Source: Nilaparvata lugens
Lineage: Eukaryota; Arthropoda; Insecta; Hemiptera; Delphacidae
Length of the DNA: 64,000 bases
Assembly: GCF_014356525.2 (NCBI RefSeq)
Contig: NC_052516.1
Span: 21,656,257 to 21,720,256, forward strand
Reading direction: 5' to 3'
Part shown: positions 1 to 11,171 of the stretch, in pieces
Position numbering within the stretch: the stretch's first letter is position 1
Layout of the letters: each line of letters starts with the position of its first letter
Translations under genes and position numbers: made by a program
The notes under the pieces: model-generated
Told to the model about the DNA's origin: nothing
Seen by the model: only the letters and a program-made list of their open reading frames with translations
The model's database searches: none

Positions 1-477
1 ATGCAACGGAGTAGCTGACAGTGTATCAGCCTGCAACGGAATCTTGATACCGTGAAAACTTGACGAACTGATGTAGGCCTACACACAAACGTTTCAAGAT
101 TAACTTAGTGTCTTTTATTTGTGATCTGGACACTTAATTCAAAGTTTCCAGTGCAGTATATAAGTTTTAGGACTAATTAAATTAATAATTTCCCATTAAA
201 GCTTAATGCTCTCTTCTTCAAAAGTGAGATTTACTTCAAATTTAGCGTGGCATGGGTTAGCATTATGTTTGGTTAGAATTTTCTAGAAAAAAATGAATGA
301 ACTCGAAAAAATACTCTTCAAACAACAATATAACATTTAAAATTAAATAGAGTTTGAATTATTTAGAAGATTTTTTTCCAATTTAAAAATGATTTTTGTA
401 TGTTTTCCATTGAGTGTAATTCATTGAAGAATGTTGAAGTGACACATAACCTAGCTAAATTTGGACTGTTGTAAAAT

Positions 478-570
478 TTAGAATTGGAAGAGTTTTGGGT
501 GTAAGCCTGTGGTTCTATTCTGTAAGTTGTGTAATTTTGAATGATTCAATACACTAAATAAATGAAATAT
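478..570 (+). repeat. dispersed SINE/LINE-3'-tail-like repeat (family C)
   Basis: Contains the family core AGTTTTGGGTGTAAGCCTG followed by an AT-rich end with short AAATA-type units. Related copies in this window lie near 8001, 11050, 21943, 31218, 37440, 45075, 49611, 54615 and 62165, in both orientations. A shared core with an A-rich simple tail is typical of the 3' ends of non-LTR retroelements or SINEs. No internal promoter or coding part is visible, so the class is inferred. Confidence 0.5.
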
Positions 571-1486
571 TTCATGAAAAACAATTACTATACTTATAGG
601 ACTTAATATTTTTATAGACGACTCTCTTTAGCTACAAATGAATATTAAATTACATTCATGATTATACAGCATCACTTTACTGTATTGAAAGAGTTTAATT
701 GTTGGATTATCAAATCATTATGAACATTTTTCAATTATTGTACAGATTAGAAGTTGTAGCTAGCATGGTTTAGAATCCCTTCTCTCAATTTAGTGCTTAA
801 ATGAGTTCCTTCAGTGGAAGTAAACCTTATTTTTGTGACTGAAAAAAGTTTTTGTTATGAGAATATTGTGTGGTGACTGGTGACCTTCAGTCCATTTATC
901 CACACGTCACATCCGACTAACATAACGTGAAAGTTGCACATTTCGGAACTCAATAATTGCGTTTTCTTTCCTCGAAACTCGGCGTGTTTTCTGCGATAAC
1001 GTCTCTAATTGTTTTGCCTTAGTTTTACTAGTCAAGTGCTAACACGACCTTTGACTTGATTTTCTTGTAGAATTTTGTACGGTGACCTCGTTATTCACGG
1101 TGCGGTGGAGAGGGGGTTGTTAAGAAGGGGTTACTCTGAATAATATTGTAACAGCTCGTTATAATAATAGTCGACCTCTTGTTTGTAATTTGTGTAATTT
1201 TTTCCAATCTCATAGTACGAACCTCGATTTTGAACCTATCATTTCCAATTACATTGCATTTGTGACGTATTATTGTACCAATTGATATTAATCTCTCTTA
1301 ATTATTCGTCTATTGTTCAAATTTTAGAATATTCTGTTAAAATTTACTTTCACTCAAGCCTACCCGCTTACCTGGTGAACATTTGTTCTTTTTTGTAATC
1401 TTTTTTTTCGAGTTACATTGATTACAATATTTATAAGGAAATTTTTGAACTGATAATTTTGTTAAACTGAAAAGCTAGAAGACATA

Positions 1487-1601
1487 ACCCTATTTCGAAC
1501 TTTTTTATGTCACCAAATTTGGGAAAGAAATAGTACAAGGTATCCTTAGTTTCCCCCCCCTATATGAGCTTCATTGTAAAAAAGGGATAAATAAAATGAA
1601 A
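1487..1601 (+). repeat. dispersed retroelement-tail-like repeat (family C/D)
   Basis: The order of motifs (CATAACCCTATTTCG, AAATTTGGGAAAGAAATAG, ACAAGGTATCCTTAG, then an ATAAA-rich tail) matches the 3' parts of the repeats at 30853-31172 and 52879-53210. A C-homopolymer interrupts it near 1553. It is a degraded copy. Confidence 0.45.
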
Positions 1602-2325
1602 TAAATTCTTTTCTCAACAATATTTTACATTTATTGTACTAACAATAAAATCTATTTGAATCGGATGTACATTATACATTAAAACAACTATATTTTGAAG
1701 CAACAATGAAACAGATATACCCAAATAATTTGAATTCATAAACAATTCAGTTGAAATGAATTTCTATTGATTATAATCGGTTATCCAGTTTTAGACGAAA
1801 TTCTGTGATCCTTCACATTGATTCCTCAAGGATAGAATTTACCATAAAGGAGATTGTTATTCATTATTTTTCATTTCAAACATTGAAACTTGTCACGTAC
1901 ATGTCCTTACTGATCGATTCCTGAAAAACCTGTTACAATTGATTTTAATTGTAAAGCAACTCAGTGAAATCATGATTGAGGAAAAGTTACTACTTGACAA
2001 GTTTCAATGTTTGAAATGAACTCATGAAATGGATTTGGAAATCCAGTACCTACAGCATCGATAAATATCGCATTATATTTATTAGTAGGAAGTAGCCTAC
2101 AGTATTCTGAAGTGGTGAATTGGAATAGAAACAAGAAACAATTGATAATTATTGTTGATAAAAATAAATAAGAATATGAAGAAAAATAAGTAATATAATA
2201 TAAAGGATGGATACGATTTTGAGGAACCATAGAAGGAACCATTAGAAAACTAGGGTAAGTCTATCCAGCCCACAATAAGCCGTTATATTAAAGAGGCACG
2301 TACTTCCACTAACAAGGACAGGCAA

Positions 2326-2690
2326 CCATCACACTAGAAGTATGGAGGATTTGCATTGGAGTTTTTTTCGCGTTTTTCCGCTTTAAAGTCAATCAGACCT
2401 CTATGTGAAGAAGTACAATGAAGACGAGGAGGAGGAGGAGAGGAGGAGGAGGAGAAGAAGAAGAAGAAGAAGAAGAAGAAGAAGAAGAAGAAGAAGAAGA
2501 AGAAGGATTAGAAGAAGAAGAAGGAAGAAGTAAAAGAAGAGGATGAGGAGGAGTTGGAGGAGTAGGAGGATGAAACCATCATACAAAAAGAATTTGCGTT
2601 GGTTTTTTTGTAGCATTTTCCTTGCACAAAGTAAATCGGACCTCGTTGTGAATTGGAGTGTAAAGGTCTTCCCTCACTCCTACACCTCAA
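2326..2690. repeat. GAA/GGA microsatellite inside a duplicated unit
   Basis: About 100 bp of (GAA)n, (GAG)n and (GGA)n at roughly 2425-2560 lie between two diverged direct copies of one sequence. Each copy has ACCATCA, then ATTTGCRTTGG, a T-run, and AATCRGACCTC. The copies are at about 2326-2402 and 2571-2645. The microsatellite is therefore part of a roughly 245-bp tandem unit. Serine- and leucine-rich frames read from it are repeat artefacts. Confidence 0.75.
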
Positions 2691-3240
2691 AGCAGATTGT
2701 AGAACTATAGTCTAGGCTCAATGAATACTATACAGATAATAGATAGCCCAATTTCTTTCGCTAAGAGGATAAATGCGATAATTATAATGTCGAATAATTG
2801 AACGATTGGCATCTAAACAATTGGAAACTGGGAAAGAAAATGGGAGACAAAGAAAGGATGAGAAAGGACTGAGAAGAAGGAAGAAAGAAGAAGAATAGAA
2901 TACAATGAGGGAAGTTCAACATACCACGCTACTTGAATATTAATCAGTTTGCTTCATTGATGGTTGGAACAGTGTGAGATTTTTATACAGGATGATTATA
3001 GTCATTAAAAGTCTTGTTTGTTTCTGAATTGAATCTTTTTAGAAATTCACAGATTTAATTCGTAGATAGAACAGAAATGAGTTCATGGGAAGGAATAGAA
3101 ACTTTGGCAATAAATTTATTGTAGACAGGTTCAGTTATTTTCCCTTTAATTGTGTCTGGGGTGACGTTTTTCTAAATTGTGTAGATTGTGTTTGATAAGA
3201 GAACAATCTTTTTGCGAAAAAGTTCAATTTAAATTAAGTT
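2691..3240. other. AT-rich non-coding DNA
   Basis: No gene, recognisable repeat end or splice-signal pair seen. There is purine-rich sequence at 2830-2900. Confidence 0.5.
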
Positions 3241-3502
3241 GACTTTTTGTGTAGTTGAGAAGTTTATATTGTGGTAATTATTCATATTGAATGAAAAAGA
3301 CTAAGAAATTGTCAAAAACAACAGATTTATTGATACTTAGAAAGACCGGTTTCGGTTATTACACCATTGTCAATCTCTGATAAACATTGATTATAATCTC
3401 TGTTTATCAGAGATTGACAATGGTGTAATAACCGAAACTGGTCTTTCCACGTATCAATAAATCTGTGGTTTTTGACAATTTCTTGGTCTTTTTCATTCAA
3501 TA
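3241..3502. mobile_element. foldback (MITE-like) element, family FB1
   Basis: Two arms of about 95 bp are reverse complements around a short centre near 3395. Each arm has the core ACCGGTTTCGGTTATTACAC followed by CATTGTCAATCTCTGA. A related element with the same left flank (GTGTAGTTGAGAAG) lies at 12140-12464. No coding capacity is present. A non-autonomous DNA transposon is the likely class, by inference. Confidence 0.75.
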
Positions 3503-3737
3503 AATTAAGTTGATTTCAGTATTCATATATTATTCCTGATGAAGAAAAAATATGAAATATCGGTCTATTGTGAATCAATCAATCAATCATTTTTCATAAA
3601 AAAATATCATTCTTCTAGAACTTTCAGCATATTGAAAATTAATAAGGGCTCAAGTATAGTTCCTATTTGAATAAATTTAAAATCAATGAGGAAAGATACG
3701 GAAATTTTGAGTATCAACGAATGTAGATTTGAATTAT

Positions 3738-3921
3738 GCTAGTTACACACACATCGATTCTTGGACGTACGATCTTTTGCTGTCCTTTTTAATTCTATTA
3801 GATTAATCAGATTATGTTTGTCAAGTTCCGTACAGTATTTAGAATCTAGAAGTTCTAGATTATAGAATTCATAAGGACGGAAAAAATTGTTTGTCCAAAA
3901 ATCGGTTTGTGTGTAACTGGC
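3738..3921. mobile_element. short foldback (MITE-like) element, family H
   Basis: Terminal inverted arms of about 30 bp start GCTAGTTACACACAC on the left and end GTGTGTAACTGGC on the right, sharing the inner TTGGACGTACGAT-type sequence. A partial second copy is at 14381-14500. No ORF inside. Confidence 0.65.
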
Positions 3922-4099
3922 TTTATATTTGTTCGTGTATTTATCAAGGGTTGTGTGTATTCATTTATCAAGATCGAATCTCTTATCTTGTAAAGGTTAG
4001 CTGAATCAATTTTCAATCATCACGTGATGCACTATAAAAAAGACACGGAAAGATCACAGATAGTGCAAGAATAGCACAATCTTGAAATAGTTGGCTTGG

Positions 4100-5317
4100 G
4101 TTCCTCCTCACAAATTCAGCTTCTATCCCCCCTCCTCACCTTCTTATCCTCTTCCACCTCTTCTCCTTCTCCTCCTCAAAAACAAATTCGATCGTGTGCA
4201 TCTCAATGACAAAGATAAAGAGTAAAGTTCTGCCTCGTTTAGCGCTTGAAATTCTGTGTGCGGTTTTTTCAACACTTTTCAAGTTCATTCATTAGAAGCG
4301 TGCATACTGCATAGCGATCTCTACTCTTCTCTCTTCCATCAGCTAGCTGATTGATATGATTAATCAACGGGATCTAATGCATTCTGGTTATTTGAGCTGA
4401 TCTTCTTCTTCTTCTTCTTCTTCTTCATCCTTCTTCATTCCTCATCTTGGTAATTCAGCCTTATTCATCGTCCTTTTCTTCTCTTCTTAATCGTATTATT
4501 CCCTTCTTCTTCTTCTTTGTCTATTTCTCTCTCCTATCCTTCATCTATTTCTTTCAATTTTTCTCCTTGTTATCTTATTTTTTACTTTCTACCTCTCCAT
4601 TTTCTCTACCCTTCTTATTCATTCGTCGTTGTTCCAGTTATTTAGCTCTTCCCTCTTATCTTACTCACCCTCTCATCAAATTCTCTTCCCATTTCTTCTT
4701 ATTCCTCTTCATCTTATTCTCGTATCTTCATGTTGATCATTCACTCCACTCTTCTGTTTCTCTTCCTTTCTCTTTCTCTTTTTAAATGTTCACTGCTTTT
4801 TCACTTCTGGGCATGTTCTGTTCCTCATTCTTGTTCTCCATTTCTTTGTTTCTTTCACTTCTTCTTCATATTCTTTTTCTCTCTTTCATCCTCTCACTTA
4901 TTCTCGCTTCTTCTTCTTTTTATTTTTCTCTCCATCATTCTCTCACTTATTCTGGTATCTTCTCCTCCTTCCTCTCCTTGTTCCTTTTATAGTTCATCCT
5001 CTTCCTTCCTTCCTTCTAGAGCTAATCTTATCCTTCTCCTTCTTCTTCTTCTTCTTTTTCCTTCTTCATTCCTCATTTTGCTCACCCAGCCTTATTCTTT
5101 TCTTCTTCTACTTCTTATTCCCCTTCTTCTTCTTCTCCTTCTTCTTCTTCTTCTTATTCTTCTTCTTCTTCTTCTTCTTCTCCTCCTCCTCCTCCTTCTA
5201 CTTCTTCTTCGTATTCTTCTCTCCTACTACTTCTTCAACCAAGTTCTTCTTTAGGTGTAAGTGCTCTTATAGACCCTATTTGTCCTGTCCTCTCTCTCTC
5301 TCACTCTCTCTCTCTCA

Positions 5318-5410
<93 letters not shown>

Positions 5411-5420
5411 TCATACCTGT
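4100..5420. repeat. polypyrimidine tract with (TTC)n, (CT)n and (TCTA)n arrays
   Basis: The + strand is almost entirely C and T for 1.3 kb. It includes (CTT)n at 4400-4430 and 5035-5225, (CT)n at 5285-5405 and (CTAT)n at about 5330-5360. Several long frames run through it encoding mainly Leu, Ser and Phe; these are a compositional effect and not genes. Mirror-repeat pyrimidine tracts of this kind can form triplex DNA and are prone to length change. Confidence 0.85.
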
Positions 5421-5872
5421 ACTTATCTCCTTTTCTTCGTTCTCATCTTCGTAGTCGGTTTCTTCAATAATCCTATTTTCTCCCTCTTTTTCATAATCTA
5501 TTTCTTATACATTATCTTCTTCCTATTCCTCTTCTTCTTCCTATGTGATACCTGTTCGGCAACAATAGATGGGATGGATATGAGCGGTCTACTTAGCTGG
5601 CAAAAAGACCCGTTACCTTTTTTGTTGATTGAATAGACAGACCAGAGCAAACCGTTCGATTGCACTTTTTTGTTATCGATATTTTGATATCGATTCAGCC
5701 GAGTGTAACAATCGAAACCGTTCACATTCTTTCAAATTAGAATGTCCCTACTGGTTTCTACAGGTTTCCTACTGACAAGGCCTCTTCTGTATTTTCTCTC
5801 ACGAGAATTCAGTTGATTCTACGTTTCAAAAAACAAATAGAATTCTTAGAGAATTAATTTTCCTCTATCATA
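5421..5872. other. AT-rich non-coding DNA with a short imperfect hairpin
   Basis: Continues as T-rich DNA without a gene. An imperfect inverted repeat lies at about 5652-5722, centred on TATCGATATTTTGATATCGA, with outer arms CGATTG and CAATCG. It may be an old foldback remnant. Confidence 0.4.
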
Positions 5873-6118
5873 GACCAGCAGGTAACCTATGCTCCGCAAG
5901 TGTCCAATTGAAAACTTGACAAACTGAAAATTTAACCTACTGAATTTAACCTACTTAAAGAATTTAAAGTAGGCCTATCTTACCATCTTCGGTAAATTAA
6001 GAATCTCCAATATGCGAAATTTCAAGTCGATCAGTTGTGCATTTCAGACGTGATGTTGCGTCATTTGTGTTTTTCTGATTCCTTACGTGTATAAGCGAAT
6101 TCTTTCCTTTATTATATT
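5873..6118 (+). mobile_element. short interspersed element, family B (solo copy)
   Basis: Starts with CCAGCAGGTAACCTATGCTC and ends with TTCTTTCCTTTATTATA. Copies with the same ends lie at 19746-19983, 42821-43036 and, reversed, at 49754-49978. The same sequence forms the two outer ends of the 2-kb element at 59531-61604. This copy is the most diverged, with a local expansion of TTTAACCTACT around 5930-5965. Confidence 0.7.
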
Positions 6119-7144
6119 TTTACCACATTTCTCTATGAAAATATTCTATTTATTATTGAGAAATAATTCTTGAACTTTACTAAAAACATTCAGTGCAATT
6201 TATTCTTCGCATTCAGAATCAAATAGGACTGAGATTATATTCTTTGTAGTTTTAATTTAAAAAGCATGTTATTTATAATGGAGGGGCTCATAGTGCTACT
6301 GGATTTGATAATCGTTACACCAACTTTTTTTAGAAAATTTCAGAAACTAGTTCTGGTAGTTTCGGCTGTTCAACTGTTCAACTAAAAGAGATTTTAAACG
6401 GTGAAACGAATAAAACACTATACTATAGATTCTAAATTTTCTAAATTTCCCAATATGTTTGTGACGAGTTCAAAATTGTTGAAATTCAACACTTTCATCC
6501 AAAATTACCGAAAGCAAATTAACAAAATACAAGTTATGTATACTTTTCAATTTTTCTTACCATTACGAACTTCTTGTTAATGAACTTTTAAATATTGTTG
6601 TTTCCTTTCAATTTATTTATTGTTGTTGTTTTTAATTTATTGTTTGTTTTCTTTTTGGCGATAAATGAATTTAATATTTGATTTGAATACTTGAATTAAG
6701 ACATATCAGTACAATTCCCATGATTGAAAGCTATTAGCTTCTACTCACATTATTTGTGGACGCTGGGTCTATTCAATACCGGTGTTTGGAATTCAAGTAT
6801 TTAAAAGTGAGGTTTTGTATTCATATTATTCACCTCTGTATTTATTTTTATCTGAGGTACATATTCATTTTCAATGTTGTATTCATCAGTCTGTCCATCA
6901 TAATATATAAATGACTGTAGTGGAAATATCCACCCATATCTCTGTCCTAAATCTCAAAGTTTTGATAACTTTCGTTATTCTATTCTTGGCTGTACCACAT
7001 ACACCTGTCTACAGTTTTGTTGTTCCACTATACAATGTCACCAGAAAACTTTTTCGGACTGGAATAAGAAAGAAAAATGTCCACCAAAATCAACAAAATG
7101 ACCTTTAGCGTGTGATAAATCTACCGTTGAAAAACGCTATTATT
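6119..7144. other. AT-rich non-coding DNA
   Basis: No gene or repeat recognised. A 65-codon frame at 6911-7108 opens in AT-rich sequence without coding bias and is not supported. Confidence 0.5.
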
Positions 7145-7470
7145 GCTATATCAGTGTCAGCATTAGTTGAATGGGAAACTCTAGTGTTACATAGATTAGG
7201 AATGATGACAGATTTAGGTGAATTGAGTTAATAATATCAGATTCATTTCACTTTATTCTGTCAGCATTTTTTGAATGGGAAGTGTTTGGGTTTTATATAA
7301 GGATCGCTGATAGTTTTGAATGAATTTAGTTTTAAATTCAGTCTGTCAGTATTGGTGAGATAGGAGGAATCATTGGTGTTATTAAGATATGCTGACAGTT
7401 CAAAGTGAATCACTCTACGTGATCCATCAACCCACATTATCGGCTTAGAAACAATTTCGCCACTGTCTGA
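7145..7470 (+). repeat. tandem array of the CTGTCAGCATT hairpin repeat (family E)
   Basis: Three diverged units lie in a row (about 7150-7240, 7255-7335 and 7340-7420). Each runs from GTCAGCATT, through TTGAATGGGAA, to GATGACAGA or GCTGACAG, so each unit folds on itself. More than a dozen further loci carry this family across the window. No coding sequence is present. Confidence 0.65.
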
Positions 7471-7889
7471 AAAGTTGACAATATTTACTGTCACTATAAT
7501 TGCCGGTAATTATATAGCGAGACTGAGTAGCTCTGTGAAATATTGAGGGATTATATCGATGAAGTATTTGGGTGACTGTTGCCAGTTTTGCCTTGTTAGT
7601 GGGTGACTTAATAGCTCAGCTGTCGCCCAATTTTTCTCAATTTCTTGATAACTGGGGACGTTCTATCTTTGTAGAGTATTTTTTGACATGAACCACCGTT
7701 TTGTTGACTCTATAACTGACTAAATTGCGAGCTAAATTGATGTGGTTGGATTTGAGGGCTATTTAAGATTTGTAGTTGGTTTTTAAAATTTATTTTTCGG
7801 TGGGAAAATATTTTTTGATTATAATAGGATGAGTAATTCGTTTTGGGTTAACAAACAAGACGAAAATAGTATAATTTCTAATCACACTC

Positions 7890-7950
7890 TAAATTTTGAG
7901 CCCTTACTTCGCTCTCTAGGGAAAATAAAGGCTGTTATTCTAATCTTTAT
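7890..7950 (+). repeat. retroelement 3'-end-like fragment
   Basis: GAGCCCTTACTTCGCTCTC, then an A-rich stretch with ATAAAGGCTG, resembles the longer copy at 36640-36770 (TCTAACTTCGCCCTCCTAGG, then AATAAAGGCAGCG). The polyadenylation-like AATAAA and AT-rich end suggest a truncated non-LTR retroelement tail. Confidence 0.35.
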
Positions 7951-8000
7951 CAAATTTTATGTATTGATCTCAAAGTTGGACAAAAATCATGAAGTGTAAA

Positions 8001-8142
8001 CATAACCTATTTTTTGACAATTTCTATCTAAATTTGGTAAAGGAACAGTTTTGGGCTTCAAGCCTGTTCTTCCCACACCAATCATTCATAGTTGAGAATT
8101 ATATTGTATGAATCAATGTATAAATAAATAAATAGAAGATTC
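8001..8142 (+). repeat. family C retroelement-tail-like repeat
   Basis: Well-preserved copy: CATAACCTA, AATTTGGTAAAGGAACAG, TTTTGGGCTTCAAGCCTG, then an AT-rich tail ending in (AAAT)n at about 8125-8142. It is nearly the reverse complement of the copy at 49611-49742, which helps define the family consensus and its A-rich 3' end. Confidence 0.6.
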
Positions 8143-8566
8143 TATTATTTATGAAATACATGGTTGTTGTTGATGATTCATAGAAATACATGATGATTCA
8201 ACTACGTTTTGGAAAATAATTATTAAGTGATTCAACAAAGTATTCGTGTATTGACACCTTTAATTTATCTAATAATCCAAATTCATTAATTAACTCTTTA
8301 TTCATCTCAAAAAATCTTAGTACTGAAAATGGTTCCGTGATTATTTCATTAAATTACTTAAACTCAGGTATTATAATACTACGGAAACTATCTTATACAC
8401 AATAATACTTTTTTATTTATTTATGATATTTTATTTCATCTCATTAAGTACTATCAACTATTTTTGAATTTTATTTGAGTTTCTGTGAAATAGAAACGTA
8501 TTCTTTTCCATCTTATTTCGTTTCTTGTTAATATTTATTAAACTAATTTCTTGTGTTTTCTTGCAG

Positions 8567-8614
8567 GTATGTCATCCGATTATCTATGATCCTCCTCTTA
8601 CTTGAAAGTAGTTG
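8567..8614 (+). CDS. 48-nt exon-like cassette A (alternative micro-exon or recursive-splicing exon)
   Basis: Preceded by AAACTAAT (branch-like), a T-rich tract and TTTTCTTGCAG; followed by GTGAGT. The 48 nt align without gaps to cassette B (22303-22350) at 37 of 48 positions. Only one frame is open in both: one leftover G, then 15 codons reading YVIRLSMILLLLESS here, then TG. Differences from B are mostly conservative or silent, and resemblance fades outside the splice signals. The first bases GTATGT are themselves a donor, so the site could instead be a ratchet point. The peptide is hydrophobic and could be part of a signal or membrane segment. The parent gene is not identified. Confidence 0.35.
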
Positions 8615-9830
8615 GTGAGTACTCTGTTAACTGTTATTTTTTGAATTTTTAGTTTCTCTCAAGATAATTAGATTGAATTGAATGAACTTGGAAGAATCTA
8701 AATTCAATATCACCCCATAATGTGATCGATCAATGCAGTTGGCAATCTAGATTCAATAACAAAATAAAATATGGAGTGACCTGGCTGGCTCAGGTCAGAT
8801 GTCAGAGTTTTCAGGTCGCAACTGATCAATTTCAGGGCCTCTGACATGACCTAACGACAGCTTTTTAGGTAGTCGGGACCGACGACTTAACGTGTCCATT
8901 CTTGATTCAATGTAATATTATGTAGGCTTGCACATTGATGAGAAATTTTTTTATTTAATAATTCAGAATCACATAACTTACAGAAAAGTAGCACAGGCTC
9001 ACGTCCAAAACAGTTCCAATTCTAATTTATACAACAGTCCAAATGTAGTTATGTCATGTGTCATTTCAACATTCTTCAATTACACACAATTTACAATAAT
9101 TCAAAACACACAAACATCATTTTTAAATTTGAAAAATACTTCTAAATTGTAAATTTTATAATTTATGTACAGTATTATAATACTGAACAAGGCAATTGAT
9201 GATTTTCGAATTTGATCATATTCCTGTTTCAATAATACAATAAATTACCATTAAATATAACTCAAATATATTCCAAATTTAATCCATTACGTAGGATTAC
9301 TCATAGATGTATGGTAATACAGGGAATATTATCATCCTTAACAACTGTTTGATGACAGAATCTAAAAATATTCCGATTTTAATGATGAGTTGATGTATTC
9401 AAGGTTTTTAGCAATTATTGTTCGAAATCTTGATGCATTCCAGATTAATCTATTATGTGTAGGTTCCGGTTTGGATGTATGGCAGGCAATACAGGACAAT
9501 TTTCAATCATAATAACCTTGGTAATGAAATAAAAACACTTATGTATTATCAAGTTCTTCAGTTTTATTTGGCCCAGGACCATGGTTTTGTGACCATTATG
9601 GTCAATTTCTAATTTAATAATTTCATTATTGAACGGGTCTACAACATTGACAGTGATTCAGTCCAATAACCTTAATATTTTCTGGAAATTATGAATTTCT
9701 TGTATCCAAGCTCATTCAGTGTACACTATTGCGTCCACATGTCTTATTAGCAATTTTCAATAATAATAACCTCAATTTTCCGGAAATTATGTATTTTTTC
9801 TGTAATCAAGTTTATTATTTGGCTGCCAAG
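8615..9830. other. AT-rich non-coding DNA with degenerate repeats
   Basis: An imperfect hairpin at about 8790-8856 pairs AGGTCAGATGTCAGAG with CTCTGACATGACCT. From about 9180 to 9800 phrases recur in degraded form (GGATGTATGG, AATACAGG, TTTTCAATCATAATAACC), suggesting an old tandem array with a period near 180 bp. No gene seen. Confidence 0.45.
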
Positions 9831-9914
9831 TGAGATTCACCTTATTAACTGTCAGCAGGTCTTATCAATGCTTCCTATCTAACCAATGCTGACAGTCGAA
9901 AGTGAAACACACTC
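9831..9914 (-). repeat. family E hairpin repeat
   Basis: GTGAGATTCACC, AACTGTCAGCAGG, TCAATGCTTCC and ACCAATGCTGACAGT followed by AAGTGAAAC give an inverted-repeat unit of about 84 bp, in the opposite orientation to the 7-kb array. Confidence 0.6.
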
Positions 9915-9934
9915 TTCAGAAATTTATGGTTTAA

Positions 9935-11049
9935 TAGAGCGAAATGCCGACGGGTGGTGGTTTAATATTAGGCGTTGTAGGAAAAGAGAGGGAAAACTCA
10001 GCCGAAAACCGGATGTAGCTGGAAAATAGGCTTTCCTCCGTCGCAAAAGAAAAGCTGTCATAAAATGAGGTCGGGAAAATCGCGGAAATAAGGATGAGAG
10101 CTGCTATAAAATGGACGATAAACCAGACAAAACAAACAAGCTTCAATGCTAGGGTTTCGAGGGTTATTGCTGTCTCTTTTTCGGTTCATTTCGGTCCATC
10201 CCCTCTGTTTTTTCAATCCCTCTCACTCTCTCTCCTCTCATTCCTTTTCACTCTATCACACACACTCTCTCTCTCCTCTCCTTCCCTATCACCCTATCTC
10301 TCCTCTCTAATTCTAGTCTCTTCTTTATCCAATTTCATAATTCTCGTTTTGTTTCTAATAATTAACCACTCTTATCATACTGCACTTGAATTATATCTTT
10401 TCTAATAACTCTAATAATTCTGAATCTTCATATTTTGTTTGTATGCATTTTTCATGCTTATCTTCCTTAATTTTTTCTCTTTTTTTATCTAACAATTTGA
10501 CGACCAATATCAACCGCCAACCCTTCTTGAATTTTGTGATTATGGTTGTGATTGTTATCTAATTTTGTTTTTTTACTGTCGCCTCTCAAATGAAAACCTT
10601 TTTCTATGTTACTTCTATTTTTCTAGTTTAAGGTGTGGTAATTTTCAACTTTTATTCCTACTTTTGCTACTAAGACACGTTCTTTCTGGTCATAATTCCC
10701 TAGTATATTATATACCTTGTATAATATATTCTTGGTACACAGATACAAATAGTGTTCATTTCTTGGAGTTGATTTTTCATTGTGAAAATCTGTCAAGTTC
10801 TTATTCTTCTCCTTTCTCATATGTGACTGAATTTCCTCCTTTTTCTTTTTGATACTATATATTTTATTTCCTCATTTTTTTGTTCTCTTCTCATCTCACC
10901 CTCATCCTCAAACCTATCTCCCCCTCCTTATTCCTATTCCTCTCCATTTTCTTTTTCCCCGTTTTCCTCCTCCTTCTGTCCTTCATATCCTCTTCCACTT
11001 CCTTCAACATTGGCTTTTACTTTGTTCTTTTTCAATATTTTTATTATTA
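9935..11049. other. CpG-richer patch followed by a pyrimidine-rich stretch
   Basis: 9940-10200 is less AT-rich and has several CpG sites, but no initiator/TATA pair could be placed with confidence. From 10200 to 11000 the + strand is C/T-rich with CT runs. The frames in it encode Ser/Leu/Phe-rich strings typical of pyrimidine DNA and are not called as genes. Confidence 0.45.
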
Positions 11050-11171
11050 TTTATTAGGTTAGCAAAAACAATACATGGATCGGAATAGGAAAAAACAGGC
11101 TATTGCCCAAAACTTCTTCAGTTTCCCAATTAAGTTTTAAATTGTCCAAATATTATAGGTTATGTCCATTC
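11050..11171 (-). repeat. family C retroelement-tail-like repeat
   Basis: Reverse-oriented copy with AACAGGCTATTGCCCAAAAC and the more internal ATTATAGGTTATGTCCATT. The same two phrases appear in forward orientation in the copy at 31218-31360, so these two belong to one subfamily, together with 54615-54715. Confidence 0.6.

Larger units (their letters stand above)
1..2325. other. AT-rich non-coding DNA
   Basis: No open frame with coding character was found on either strand. The stretch is AT-rich with poly-A/T runs. A mildly CpG-richer patch around 950-1110 has no paired TATA and initiator signals. Two dispersed retroelement-like tails sit inside it (478-570 and 1487-1601). It could be intergenic or intronic; the sequence does not decide. 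Confidence 0.6.

Noticed and set aside
4447..5254. 112- and 174-codon Leu/Phe/Ser-rich frames
   Set aside because: Produced by the polypyrimidine tract and its CTT repeats.
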